The notes: generated by a model not told the origin, from the sequence alone. A stretch of 64,000 nucleotides of DNA from Maratus speciosus (GCA_963932465.1 OZ010787.1:18245936-18309935), one strand, 5' to 3'; numbered from the stretch's first letter, positions 1-12,335 are shown. Program-made: numbers and translations.

Positions 1-149
1 ATAGAGTTCGAATTTAATTTGTTCATGTATAACTTAAGAAATCCTCAATTCTTTAGCAATTCAAAATATATAACATAAGTATAAAAATAATAATAATAAA
101 AAAAGTTATAAAAATTAAAATCATAATGATAAAAACAATTTATTTTAAA

Positions 150-800
150 AGTTTTCAAAATTAGAAAAAAAAAATGTTTGTAAATAAAAAAAGCTTTCAA
201 AATAAAAAAAAAAGTTTGTAAATAAAAAAAAAGTTTTCAAATTTAAAAAAAAAAGTTTGTAAATAAAAAAAGTTTTCAAAATTAAAAAAAAAAAATTGTA
301 AATAAAAAAAGTTTTCAAAATTATAAAAAAAAGTTTGTAAATAAAAAAAAGGTTTCAAAATTAAAAAAAAAAAAAAAAAGTTTATAAATAAAAAAAATTT
401 TCAAAATTTAAAAAAAAAATTTTCAAAATTAAAAGTTTTCAAAATTATAAAAAAAAGTTTGTAAATAAAAAAAAAAGGTTTCAAAATTAAAAAAAAAAGT
501 TTATAAATAAAAAAAATTTTCAAAATTTAAAAAAAAAAAAAAAAATTTCAAAATTAAAAGTTTTCAAAATTAAAAAAAAGTTTGTAAATAAAAAAAGTTT
601 TCAAAATTTAAAAAAAAAAGTTTATAAATAAAAAAAAAAATTTAAAATTAAAAAAAAAAGTTTGTAAATTTAAAAAAAAAAAAGTTTTCAAAATTAAAAA
701 AAAATAGTTTCTAAATAATAAAAGTTCTCAAAATTAAAAAAAAAAAAATTTCAAAATTAAAAAGTTTATAAATAAAAAAAAATTTATAAAAAATTACAAA
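150..800. repeat. A-rich minisatellite in left arm of palindrome 1
   Basis: Degenerate tandem units of roughly 35-45 bp alternate GTTTGTAAATAAAAAAAG and TTTTCAAAATTAAAAAA. Run lengths of A vary from unit to unit. There is no coding potential. Confidence 0.85.
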
Positions 801-959
801 ATTAAAACTTTGAAAAAAAGTTTTCAAAATTAAGTTATCAAAATTAAAAATAAAAAATAAAAAACTTAATAAATTATGTTATCAAAACTCAGTTTACTTA
901 TCTGTATATCTGTGTATGTGACTTTCAAAATTAAAAAAGTTATCAAAAAGTTGAATTAG

Positions 960-1345
960 ATTGCAAATTCAAGTATACAATCAATAATATATCAGTCAGT
1001 CATAGCAATTAATCGTTCAATCAATTAACCAATCAATGATATCAATTAATCAATAAATCAAACCAATCAATCAATCATATTAATCAACCAAACAATAATA
1101 TCAATTAGTCATATCGATCAATAAATCAAACCAATCAATCATATTAATCAACCAAACAATAATATCAATTAATCATATCGATCAATAAATCATATTAATC
1201 ATATCAAGCAATCATATCAAGCTGTCATATCAATCAATCATATCAATCAATCAACCAATCATTCATATCAGTCAATCATTTCAATCAACCAATCATTCAT
1301 ATCAATCAATGATTCATATTAATCATATCAATCGATCAATCAAGA
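960..1345. repeat. ATCA-type tetranucleotide-rich stretch, left arm
   Basis: Imperfect repeats of AATC/ATCA with inserted ATATCA words (for example ATCAATCAATCATATCAATC). This looks like a decayed microsatellite. Confidence 0.8.
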
Positions 1346-2032
1346 TACCGAATACAAGTATTCATACAAATAAATCACATCAATTGCAGTTCAAGTATTA
1401 CAAGTTTGTATAATAACATTATAAGAAAGTTTTGAATTAATACAATGATTAACTACCAACATTTTGTAACAGCACTTTTACAAAAGCAATGTATGAATAG
1501 ATATTTTAGTTATAAAAAATATTTAAAATGCTTTTGAAAGTTAACAAAATTATTTTCCAAAAATGTTAAAAACATTACAAGCTGCTAAAACCTACAATTT
1601 AACAAGAATGAGTTGTCCTATATTTCCTTTGTATTTGCATGTCCTATATTTCCTTTCTATTTGTATTTGAGTATATGTATACGGATTCCTCCTTTTAATT
1701 ATGTTCTGTAGTACACACTTAAAAAATATATAGTATATATAAAACATTAAATTAAAATATTCTTTAGTTATTAAAAAGTTTAAAAAATTAGCAATTTTTT
1801 TAATATTATAAGATAACAAAAATTATTTTATAATTTATTAAAAGTGAATTTACCTATCGCTATATATGCGTTTCATAAGATAAATCTTCTTTATGTCAAC
1901 ATCCTACCCACATTTTATTTTATAGTTATATACATCGAAACGAAAAAAAAAATAAATAAACAATCTATTATTAAATTCTTCAATTTAAAATTTTAATACA
2001 TACATACTTAAACATTTATATAAAAATAATGA

Positions 2033-2175
2033 ACTCACCATGTTTGAACTCAGAAAAGAGATGATGAGTTTATCACGTGGTAGATTATGACGTAATCAAT
2101 TAGGTATCACGTGCCTTCCTCGTGCCTTTTGATTGTCTCCTCTACAATCAGATTGTATTATCAATCACGTGATCT
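2033..2175 (-). promoter_or_regulatory. Promoter-like module with three CACGTG boxes, left arm
   Basis: Three CACGTG boxes lie at 2074-2079, 2108-2113 and 2166-2171, with a CRE-like TGACGTAA at 2088-2095. Read on the minus strand, the module ends in ACATG followed by GTGAGT, a good 5' splice donor directly after an ATG, and it points away from the palindrome axis. The motifs are seen in the sequence. Promoter activity and the first-exon reading are inference. Confidence 0.4.
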
Positions 2176-2894
2176 AACTGATATGAGTCTATACCAAGAC
2201 ACTAGCCATTTTCACTTCAGTCATCGAATATGTAGGTCGTATATTTTTTTTGAAAGTCTTCTATTTTATGGAATCTTCAGCAACATGACATCAGATATTT
2301 GCAAATAAAATCCTATTAAAATCTTTCTCGCAATTGTGAAAAAGATTAATTTTCATATTGTTTAAGTATAATCATAGATTATTTAACTGGATAATAATAT
2401 TTTTTAGAAGTAACTTAAATTTCTTATAAAAACGGAAGTATTTATTGCATCATTCATAGAATTCAAGTTTGAATATTAACCAAGTTTTTAAACTTTTATA
2501 ATTTATACTAGTATTTAGTATATACTAGTACTTAGTAAAAACTAGTATATATTCTAGTATAAAGAGTTTATAAAAAGTTTAAAAACTTGGTTAATATTCA
2601 AACTTGAATTCTATGAATGATGCAATAAATACTTCCGTTTTTATAAGAAATTTAAGTTACTTCTAAAAAATATTATTATCCAGTTAAATAATCTATGATT
2701 ATACTTAAACAATATGAAAATTAATCTTTTTCACAATTGCGAGAAAGATTTTAATAGGATTTTATTTGCAAATATCTGATGTCATGTTGCTGAAGATTCC
2801 ATAAAATAAAAGACTTTCAAAAAAAATATACGACCTACATATTCGATGACTGAAGTGAAAATGGCTAGTGTCTTGGTATAGACTCATATCAGTT

Positions 2895-3040
2895 AGATCA
2901 CGTGATTGATAATACAATCTGATTGTAGATGAGACAATCAAAAGGCACGAGGAAGGCACGTGATACCTAATTGATTACGTCATAATCTACCACGTGATAA
3001 ACTCATCATCTCTTTTCTGAGTTCAAACATGGTGAGTTCA
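2895..3040 (+). promoter_or_regulatory. Promoter-like module with three CACGTG boxes, right arm
   Basis: Mirror copy of the module at 2033-2175: CACGTG at 2899-2904, 2957-2962 and 2991-2996, TTACGTCA at 2975-2982, and ATG|GTGAGT with the putative donor GT at 3032-3033. It points rightward, away from the axis. I could not identify a second exon downstream. Confidence 0.4.
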
Positions 3041-3724
3041 TTATTTTTATATAAATGTTTAAGTATGTATGTATTAAAATTTTAAATTGAAGAATTTAAT
3101 AATAGATTGTTTATTTATTTTTTTTTTCGTTTCGATGTATATAACTATAAAATAAAATGTGGGTAGGATGTTGACATAAAGAAGATTTATCTTATGAAAC
3201 GCATATATAGCGATAGGTAAATTCACTTTTAATAAATTATAAAATAATTTTTGTTATCTTATAATATTAAAAAAATTGCTAATTTTTTAAACTTTTTAAT
3301 AACTAAAGAATATTTTAATTTAATGTTTTATATATACTATATATTTTTTAAGTGTGTACTACAGAACATAATTAAAAGGAGGAATCCGTATACATATACT
3401 CAAATACAAATAGAAAGGAAATATAGGACATGCAAATACAAAGGAAATATAGGACAACTCATTCTTGTTAAATTGTAGGTTTTAGCAGCTTGTAATGTTT
3501 TTAACATTTTTGGAAAATAATTTTGTTAACTTTCAAAAGCATTTTAAATATTTTTTATAACTAAAATATCTATTCATACATTGCTTTTGTAAAAGTGCTG
3601 TTACAAAATGTTGGTAGTTAATCATTGTATTAATTCAAAACTTTCTTATAATGTTATTATACAAACTTGTAATACTTGAACTGCAATTGATGTGATTTAT
3701 TTGTATGAATACTTGTATTCGGTA

Positions 3725-4110
3725 TCTTGATTGATCGATTGATATGATTAATATGAATCATTGATTGATATGAATGATTGGTTGATTGAAATGATTGACT
3801 GATATGAATGATTGGTTGATTGATTGATATGATTGATTGATATGACAGCTTGATATGATTGCTTGATATGATTAATATGATTTATTGATCGATATGATTA
3901 ATTGATATTATTGTTTGGTTGATTAATATGATTGATTGGTTTGATTTATTGATCGATATGACTAATTGATATTATTGTTTGGTTGATTAATATGATTGAT
4001 TGATTGGTTTGATTTATTGATTAATTGATATCATTGATTGGTTAATTGATTGAACGATTAATTGCTATGACTGACTGATATATTATTGATTGTATACTTG
4101 AATTTGCAAT
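3725..4110. repeat. TGAT-type tetranucleotide-rich stretch, right arm
   Basis: Mirror copy of 960-1345, made of imperfect TTGATTGATATGATTGA repeats. Confidence 0.8.
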
Positions 4111-4269
4111 CTAATTCAACTTTTTGATAACTTTTTTAATTTTGAAAGTCACATACACAGATATACAGATAAGTAAACTGAGTTTTGATAACATAATTTA
4201 TTAAGTTTTTTATTTTTTATTTTTAATTTTGATAACTTAATTTTGAAAACTTTTTTTCAAAGTTTTAAT

Positions 4270-4920
4270 TTTGTAATTTTTTATAAATTTTTTTTTATTT
4301 ATAAACTTTTTAATTTTGAATTTTTTTTTTTTTAATTTTGAGAACTTTTATTATTTAGAAACTATTTTTTTTTAATTTTGAAAACTTTTTTTTTTTTAAA
4401 TTTACAAACTTTTTTTTTTAATTTTAAATTTTTTTTTTTATTTATAAACTTTTTTTTTTAAATTTTGAAAACTTTTTTTATTTACAAACTTTTTTTTAAT
4501 TTTGAAAACTTTTAATTTTGAAATTTTTTTTTTTTTTTTAAATTTTGAAAATTTTTTTTATTTATAAACTTTTTTTTTTAATTTTGAAACCTTTTTTTTT
4601 TATTTACAAACTTTTTTTTATAATTTTGAAAACTTTTAATTTTGAAATTTTTTTTTTTAAATTTTGAAAATTTTTTTTATTTATAAACTTTTTTTTTTTT
4701 TTTTAATTTTGAAACCTTTTTTTTATTTACAAACTTTTTTTTATAATTTTGAAAACTTTTTTTATTTACAAATTTTTTTTTTTAATTTTGAAAACTTTTT
4801 TTATTTACAAACTTTTTTTTTTAAATTTGAAAACTTTTTTTTTATTTACAAACTTTTTTTTTTATTTTGAAAGCTTTTTTTATTTACAAACATTTTTTTT
4901 TTTCTAATTTTGAAAACTTT
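4270..4920. repeat. T-rich minisatellite in right arm of palindrome 1
   Basis: This is the mirror image of the A-rich array at 150-800 (units of TTTATTTACAAACTTTTTTT and TTAATTTTGAAAACTTTT). The small open frame at 4664-4870 is only a translation of this low-complexity DNA. Confidence 0.85.
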
Positions 4921-5067
4921 TAAAATAAATTGTTTTTATCATTATGATTTTAATTTTTATAACTTTTTTTATTATTATTATTTTTATACTTATGTTATAT
5001 ATTTTGAATTGCTAAAGAATTGAGGATTTCTTAAGTTATACATGAACAAATTAAATTCGAACTCTAT

Positions 5068-6244
5068 ATTAAAAGTTCAAAAGGTAATTATTATTAAAAA
5101 CAATCTCTTCATTATCTACTTCACTATCACAATAACCTTCGTTAAAAAACGATCAAATAACAAAATCGAAGTGTATAAGTGTCAATAACATTTCTTTTAG
5201 TTGATCAAATTGTTAAACGATTGTGTATATGTGTTACATACATGCTTAAGAGGTTTCTTATTCAAGTAATGTACTTTTTCTTGAAATTTCTCTAATTGAT
5301 ACTCGTTTAAGTTGAAGTGAGAATAATTCTAAAATTTTTTAGTTAGCATGATGAAATTATTAAAATTTAACACTAATATCGTGTTAAAAGAAACAAATCA
5401 GGAAGTTTTATATCTCAAATTAAATTAAAATATTTTTTCAGAAAATTCATGCTAGTTGTAAGCATACATCTTATGACTCATTTGATAAAAACAAATTTTA
5501 AAACTTATTATCAAGAAAAAAAAAAAATCTAGTGCTACATTGTTTTCAAAAATATTCCATGAGATAAGCTTTTTTATGTTATTATAAATCAGACTTTGTT
5601 GAAAACAAACAAACAAACAAAAAAACAACATTATACCACTGCTTTTACATAATTATCAAAGTTTAAAAATGTATAATACTGGTGCGAGGATAATATACTT
5701 CAAAAAATAAAACTTGTGATTTTTTTTTTCTTTATGATTTTTGAATAATAAGACTTAACAGTAAAAATTATGATTTCACAAAAATAAACTTAATTTAAAT
5801 TTCATATCTGAAACAAAAAATGTTATTTTTTTTAAAATGACTTAAAAACCAAGCAAAGTGAAAGCAATTAAACAAATTATATGATTCAACATGATAAAAG
5901 AATAAACTCATTCTTGATTAATTTGAAAATCTGTAAAAGATCATGTTTTTAGAAACACTCAAATCATTTCTAAGTTCCTCCCTCAAAATGAAACAATTAC
6001 TTTCTCCCCACTAAAAATTGAAAAAGCTGAAAAAAGAGTAGGTGATTAAATAAAACAGAGAAAAATTAAAAATAAATAAACAAAGTATTTATTCAAAAAT
6101 TACAATTTTTCTTAATAAACAAAAACTTCAAACAACGATAAAATATTTTGAAAATGAATTTGAATTCATTAAAAAAGCTTGAATTAAAATAACACATAAA
6201 ACGATTCAAAGCTTTGAATGGAATTTTATAAGAATTGCATTGTA
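5068..6244. other. AT-rich spacer, 3' flank of the PC4-like gene
   Basis: I recognise no gene or repeat family here. For the minus-strand gene at 6245-7138, this stretch contains a GAATAAATAC word (near 6088, minus strand), a possible polyadenylation signal about 150 bases past the stop codon. Confidence 0.5.
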
Positions 6245-7138
6245 TTACACGACGAAAACATTAACCAAAAAATCTAAATACATATCTAAATTCATTGATG
6301 CAAAGAAAGAATGAGTATACTCACATGAACACTTTTCTGACAAGTATAAAATAAATTTTTGTATATTAAATTTTAGCAATGCACTGTCACTACAAAAATC
6401 GAATTTCTGACGTAGGTTCAATTGCAAACATATGTGAGGACTAACAGTTGAAACTCCTTGAACACAGGAAGTGCAATGAAATTCACGAACCACAGATTGT
6501 TGTAATACCCGTGTAAAACACGAAATGAAAAATTCTTTGGCTTTAATCAAACTTAAGTGAGAATGTCGACAGTCATTAAGATGAGTCATCACTTCAATGG
6601 GGATAACCTTTGTAAGGATGGTTGTAATCAAGACATCATTAATCTCAGTACATATTTTTTCAAGATTTTTAAATTGTTCTTTGGTTAGCTGAAGAGAGTT
6701 CGGTTTAAGTGAATATTCAATCTCATCCGTCTTAATTAATTGTTGAAGTAGGCATGATCGGTCATCTACAAAAACTATTAAAACTTCATTATTGACTACA
6801 AAAGTGTCTTTCTCTGATGAAAAATGAAAGTTTTTCATATTCTTTTGAAGAAAGTCAAATGCTGCAGAGGAAAAACTGACACCTTCTAAAGTAGGAAAAA
6901 ATTCACCGGTATCCACATCCTCTTTATATTTTCGAATATAAACTTTTAATTCGCTGTTCTTCGGCACCATGATCACTTCAACGAGTGTTTCCTCACCAAT
7001 ACACTCACAAAAAGGGATATATGCATCCAATTCGTGAAACGTTCGGGTGAACCATTCCTCTTCTAAAGATGCACATTCTGGTCTTTCCCCTAAACAATAA
7101 ACATCCTTTTCATTTTCACTGTTGTTAAAAAAAGACAT
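6245..7138 (-). CDS. PC4 (p15)-like protein with two PC4-type segments and a CxxC-HxC cluster
   Basis: This is the only intact, non-repetitive long reading frame in the window: 297 residues, intronless, ATG start at 7138. Residues about 52-103 fit a PC4/p15 coactivator-type single-stranded-DNA-binding fold: VYIRKYKEDVDTGEF, then GVSFSSAAFDFLQKN, in the usual order of a VxIRxY strand, an acidic turn and the 'GxSLxxxxFxxL' helix. Residues about 113-172 look like a second, weaker copy (VLIVFVDD, then SLQLTKEQFKNLEKI). A C-terminal region holds C222-x2-C225-x9-H235-x-C237, a possible zinc site. PC4 family proteins bind single-stranded DNA and assist RNA polymerase II transcription. Tandem, multicopy PC4-like genes of unknown job occur in several invertebrates (from memory). 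No signal peptide or membrane span is obvious. Its place beside a 5-kb palindrome makes a mobile or recently copied gene possible. The family call is fairly secure; the function is not. Confidence 0.75.
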   Translation of the reverse strand: MSFFNNSENEKDVYCLGERPECASLEEEWFTRTFHELDAYIPFCECIGEETLVEVIMVPKNSELKVYIRKYKEDVDTGEFFPTLEGVSFSSAAFDFLQKNMKNFHFSSEKDTFVVNNEVLIVFVDDRSCLLQQLIKTDEIEYSLKPNSLQLTKEQFKNLEKICTEINDVLITTILTKVIPIEVMTHLNDCRHSHLSLIKAKEFFISCFTRVLQQSVVREFHCTSCVQGVSTVSPHICLQLNLRQKFDFCSDSALLKFNIQKFILYLSEKCSCEYTHSFFASMNLDMYLDFLVNVFVV

Positions 7139-7410
7139 TTTTTAAAGGTAGTAAAACGAGGGGTGAATCGAGAAGACAAGGCGAAGTAACTAAGCGAAAA
7201 AGAATGATACATTCACTTGGTCGAGTTGACGTACATTTATACTAACCCTTATCACATTATCAAGATAAAACTTTCCTAATCGGAAAGAGAAACCTCCGTG
7301 AAAAGATCACTGTGAAATCACTAATCACTGGTGCGATAACGCAAGTGAAATCACTTATAACGAAACTATATAGGAAAACGCGTGGTCACTCGGGATATCA
7401 CGTGATTAAG
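7139..7410 (-). promoter_or_regulatory. Probable promoter/5' leader of the PC4-like gene
   Basis: Upstream of the ATG on the minus strand there is a TATA-like AGTATAAATG (near 7236-7243, about 100 bases from the start), a second ACTATATAG near 7368, and an E-box-type ATCACGTGAT (CACGTG at 7399-7404). The same CACGTGA word occurs in both giant palindromes. Function is inferred from motif and position only. Confidence 0.4.
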
Positions 7411-9586
7411 GGGAAACTAGCTGATAAGAACTTAGAAAATTTTCATTTTAAATTAAGAAGTTGGATCAAAGGGTTAGAGTTTCAGCAAGTTCGTGAATTA
7501 TGTAAGTACAGTTTTAAAATAATCTAAAATATCATGTGATAAAATTTTAATGTTTATGAATTATTGTTTAAAAAACTTGAGTATGTCCTATTTCAAAAAA
7601 TTCTTTCTTCTGAAATGTTATTATTGAGAAATTATTCAAATCCAAAAAATAAAATAAAATAAAATAAAATAAAATTGAACAATTTTAAAAAGTGTAACGA
7701 ATTATGAAAGTAGAGTTAAAAAATTAACATTTTTTATGATAAAATATTTTAATATTGTGTTTCATGATATTCAACAAGGAAGTTTTAAACCTGACTAGGA
7801 TTTTTCCGAATTTCAGTTTATGCTTATTCACAAATTTTTCTCTCTCTCTAAATGTTATTTGTGTTTCAGAAGCAAAAGTTGGTCGATTCTAAGAACAGTT
7901 AAACAAATTTCTAAATAAATATATTTCTTTTAAAAGTATCAAGTATGGTAAAAATAAGGAGTGCTGTATTTCAGAAAAGTAATTTTCGATTAAAAAAAAC
8001 TTATTTGTGTAAAAAACATAAGTTATTATTCTTTAACTTACATGAAATTATTCTAATTGATTTTAAATTATTCCTAACTTTTAGCAAATCAAACAATGTT
8101 TCTTCAAAAAAAAAATCGCCTTTAGTGTAATCGATTAATGGGTTTTTAAAAAACCTTCAAAAAGTAATTTATAGGAAAAAATTCTAATAAGTAGTGCTTT
8201 GGTAATAAACAATCATTTTTTTTTTTCTGTTTATTAAAATGCTAAAAATTAAAATAGTTTTACTATGATGAATGTGAAAATAATGATAAATTATCGATTT
8301 CGTCATTTCTGGTTAAAAGATAAGAATTCACGAAAATCCCTTCTAAATAAAAACAAATTATAAAACTAAAATATATGTATTAAAATTGAAAGTTTTGGTC
8401 ACTTAAATGCAGAAAATAAAATATTTCAATTCACGTAGTATATTAAAAGGTTGTGTTACAATCCAAAAAAATGCTATCTTTTCTGAAAGTAGAATTTGTT
8501 AAAAACTATTAAAATATCTCCAAAAATCATTTTCACTTTTGAAATAATTACTATTTCCTGATAAAAAGATTCCATTCACCTATTACATGATTAAGAAAGA
8601 CAGTCGATAAGTTTATGTTTGAAATCTCTTCGAAAAATCCGAGTAAATAATTGTAGAATGAAGTAAGCAGTTACATTTCCCACGAAAAAGACAATTAAAA
8701 CGAATTAGATAACATTTTCCTAAGATAGTATTCGCTTATCAAATGTATAACAAAGACAGTTGATATCTGCTGATAAGATTAATCATGTTTATAAACGGAA
8801 GTAAAGATTTACCAAACTTTTTTGAATAGTTGAAATTTGTGTCTAAGTGTAATAATCTCTCCTAAAACCAATAGTTATCCTTATTTACATATTAGTTATT
8901 TTGTGTTGAAAAGCTGATTACTTGTTGAATGTTTGTATAAGTCAGTAAGCATCTGCTGGAAGGGTGATGTATAAAGTCGATTTGAAATAGCAGATGAAAC
9001 ATATGGTTCACAAAAAAGTATAATTGTTACGTTTTTGAATTCGTCATTCTAAGGTTTTACAAATTAATTTTATTATTTCAGTGAAATATATGACAAACCA
9101 ATGGTTTAATTCATACTAAATTTATTAAACTGTATAAAAGAATGAGTTGAATTGAAGTAGTAGTTTTAAAATTCATTAGAACTAGTGTAGAATCATCAAA
9201 TAATTATCTATTGCAATAACAAACTATGAGTTGATTGAAATTATAATAATTGATAAATAGAAAATCTGAAAGATAGTGAGAAACGTTGATAATGGGGTTT
9301 AGGAAGTCTATTTCAGACGATTCAATGAATAGGATATGGTTCACAAGAAAAAGTACAATTCTAAACTTAGGTGGATTAATACTGGTAAAAACAATGTTTA
9401 ATTCAAATCGTTTGGTAGCCTTCTAATCGATCTACAAAAATGACTTGCTTACTAAAGAAATATAAAAAATTAATTATTTCTTCTATTTAAACATAAATTG
9501 TAATAACTTCCCTAGTATAAGAAAGAGGAAGAGGTAGGTATTTAAAAAATATATAGAGAGTGTTCAAAAGTAACTTAGAAAATATT
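7411..9586. other. Unassigned AT-rich DNA
   Basis: I see no gene. There is a short AAAAT microsatellite around 7645-7676 and a weak local duplication (ATATGGTTCACAA near 9001 and 9337). Short reading frames here, such as 7312-7527 and 7945-8130, show no recognisable family. Confidence 0.5.
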
Positions 9587-9672
9587 GGGGCGCGGTTTGA
9601 ATAGTGGATAGCTTATCGGTTACAAAAAATGAAATTTGAATCTGAGTTCGCAGGTTCGAAACCACGGCTTTC
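9587..9672 (+). repeat. tRNA-like sequence (SINE head or tRNA pseudogene)
   Basis: The stretch begins GGGGCGCGGTTTGAATAGTGG, resembling a tRNA acceptor end followed by a degraded A box. It ends with a good B box, GGTTCGAAACC (9653-9663), then ACGGCT. Spacing fits a tRNA-derived RNA polymerase III promoter. The acceptor stem is not restored at the 3' side, so this is not a functional tRNA. Confidence 0.55.
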
Positions 9673-10131
9673 TAAAATGATCATACATTTGTGCGTAAAA
9701 TAATTAAACTATCGTACACAAAATCGATAAAATCAGTTAAACTAAAAATAAAAATCATATACATTAAAGGAATTCGCAGAGTGAGCAGTTAAAATAGGTA
9801 TTAATGAGTTATCTTAAGAAACCAACCTCTCTTTGTGCATACATAAGGGGGAATACAATTTTTCTTTTGAAACATCAAAATCTAAACATATAGACATAGT
9901 TTCTTGATTAGTTAAGTCTTCAACATATCATCGAACCAATAGACTATTTTGCATGTCCAAATCTTACTCAAAACTTGTGGAAAAAAAAAATATATACTAT
10001 CTTCAAAAATATATTAAAACGATATCCTACAGACGACAGCATCAAAAAATTTTTTTCAGAAAACATAAGACATTTTTATCTTCATTCAAATTCTAAGACA
10101 ATAAAAAAAAAAAAAAAAAAAAAAAAAAAAT

Positions 10132-10925
10132 AAGCCCCTCTAAAAATAAGCCCCCCTAAAAAATAAGCCCCTCTAAAAAATTTAGGCTCCTCAAACTCCC
10201 TTTCGAAAATACCTACATCTCTATGTTATAGTATGATATTTCCATTTCTACTCTATGTCGATTCGAAGAAAAAAAATTAAGCCCCCCCCCCCCCTAAAAA
10301 TAAGCCCCACTAAAATAATTAGACCCCTCAAACTCCCTTTCGAAAACACCTAACTCACTATGTTATAGTATGATATTTCCATTCTAATACTAAATCAATT
10401 CGAAAAAAAAAAAAATAATAAGCCGCCTCAAAAATTAAGCCCCCCTCAAAAATTAAGCCCATCGAAAAATTTAGTGTCTTCATACTTCCTCTCGAACAGA
10501 CCCATGTTATAGTATGATATTCCCATTTCTACTCTAAGTCGATTCGAAAAAAAATATATTAAGCCCCCTCAAAAATATCTACTCTATGTCGATTCGAAGA
10601 AAAAAAATTAAGCCCCCCCCCCTAAAAATAAGCCCCACTAAAATATTTAGACCCCTCAAACTCCCTTTCGAAAACACCTAACTCACTATGTTATAGTATG
10701 ATATTTCCATTCTAATACTAAATCAATTCGAAAAAAAAAAAAAATAATAAGCCCCCTCAAAAATTAAGCCCCCCCTCAAAAATTAAGCCCATCGAAAAAT
10801 TTAGTGTCTTCATACTTCCTCTCGAACAGACCCATGTTATAGTATGATATTCCCATTTCTACTCTAAGTCGATTCGAAAAAAAATATATTAAGCCCCCTC
10901 AAAAATTAAGCCCCCTCCAACATTT
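10132..10925. repeat. Tandem satellite, about 330-bp higher-order unit
   Basis: C-rich blocks (TAAGCCCCCCTAAAAA) alternate with a GTTATAGTATGATAT core found near 10225, 10361, 10505, 10689 and 10835. The segment starting at 10247 repeats at 10578, a period of about 331 bp made of two unequal monomers. A poly(A) tract lies just before it (about 10105-10130). Confidence 0.85.
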
Positions 10926-10959
10926 AACCCCTCCTACTATAGGATAAGTCTCCTAACAG

Positions 10960-11051
10960 GTGGATTCTACCCTCCTCCTCCATCCACAAGGTGGATTCCT
11001 CCCTCCTCCTCCATCCACAAGGTGGATTCCTCCCTCCTCCTCAATCCTCCC
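10960..11051 (+). repeat. 31-bp minisatellite, three copies
   Basis: The unit GGTGGATTCCTCCCTCCTCC... starts at 10960, 10991 and 11022. The overlapping short frame at 10960-11172 is a translation of this repeat and is not called as a gene. Confidence 0.85.
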
Positions 11052-12335
11052 AATCCGCAATCCGCCTTATGGCGCTGAACTCTCCTTCTTTCCCTACTTA
11101 CATCTATGTGGATGGCACAATTACATTACTCAACGTATCATTTTTATAATAATCGCATATATTATTCCATAAATGAATTATTCCAAAAAACTGTTCCAGC
11201 TATGTATATGTCACAGTCACAGAATATAAATAATGTTACACATAAAAAAATTGCGGGCAACTTTGTTAAACAGGGAACTACCTCATTGAAAGCATTGAAA
11301 GAACCGTTTTAACGCGCCAGTTGCCAACGGACGTATTTGAATAAAGAGAAATAGGCGAAATCAGCATTTTAATTACCACTGCAGTCGCTGATCTCAGCCT
11401 ACTGTTTATAAACCGTTATAAAGTGCTTGATGAGCTCATTTGAACTTTTTATCAGCGAGAAATAAATCATTGAATAAGAAGAAATAAGAAAAGGTTTATT
11501 TTCTTTATTAGGTGTTTTTCTTAATGTGTTACATTTATTTGAGTATAGTTTTTGCAGTTTTTTTATTTTTAGACATATAGAAAACATACTTTAAATAAAG
11601 ATTTTCTTGTAAAACTAGAAAATAACATATCGAATTTTCGGTGGTCATGAAGAGAGCAATTGTCCATCCCTGAAATTTAATTAATTATAATTTCTATACG
11701 TTTGATTATTTAAAAAATACTTTTTTCTCTTCCAAATAGCAATATATTAATTAAACGCTAAGAGAAAATGCTGCTAAGAATTTATCTCCAGAGGAAGAAA
11801 ATGAAACAAATCCCGTTTTTTCCTGGTCGCTTGAAGAAGATTTTATAAGAAAAATAGTTCCGGAGTGCGCATTATTCATCAAACTTCTAAACTAAGTTTA
11901 GATTTTTTATTATTATTATTCCGGTAACTTTTAAATATTTAAACCCCTTTGTGCCTTTTTAGGTAATAAATTGAACTCTGATGACAAATTAAGAATGACG
12001 GTCGATAAACTCCCCTGCCCTATTTTGTCGGGAAACTCTCAAAGAAATACATAATTTAATCAAATCGTCTTTATTTGTTCCCGTCAAAAAAGAAAAAAAA
12101 AACGCTATTATTGACTGGACTTTGAAAAGACTTGGAAACAAAAGTTATAAAATATAAAACCGTAAAATCAAAGCAAACGTCAATGTATTCATTTTTTAAA
12201 CTCTGCAGTAATTAATTTATATAATTAACTTTTGTTTTGATACTTAAATTTTTATAGTTTCTTTTACTAACGTGAAAAATAAGTTTTAGTAACATTAATT
12301 GTAACCTTTTTTCAAAAATTAAAATCTAGATTTAA
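11052..12335. other. Unassigned stretch with a possible coding remnant
   Basis: Most of it is unremarkable AT-rich DNA. Around 11760-11880 a plus-strand frame reads NLSPEEENETNPVFSWSLEE, which has the composition of real protein but no family I recognise and no open frame around it. It may be debris of the transposon whose terminus lies at 12340-12418. Confidence 0.3.

Larger units (their letters stand above)
1..5067. repeat. Large palindrome 1 (arms about 2.5 kb each)
   Basis: The first bases of the window (ATAGAGTTCGAATTTAA) reappear as their reverse complement ending at 5067, and mirrored matches hold through both arms with an axis near 2534. Mirrored short reading frames at 1592-1819/3251-3478 and 2111-2308/2762-2959 have identical translations and give the same axis, so there is almost no net length difference between arms. 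The arms match to about 2497 and from about 2572; the centre is a short imperfect segment rich in ACTAGTA. At least one substitution separates the arms (TCTCCTCTAC against TCTCATCTAC), so they are not perfectly identical. The left edge of the window cuts the structure, so the arms may be longer than seen. No transposase or other long reading frame lies inside. It could be a fold-back transposon, a segmental inverted duplication or an assembly fold-back. Confidence 0.93.
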
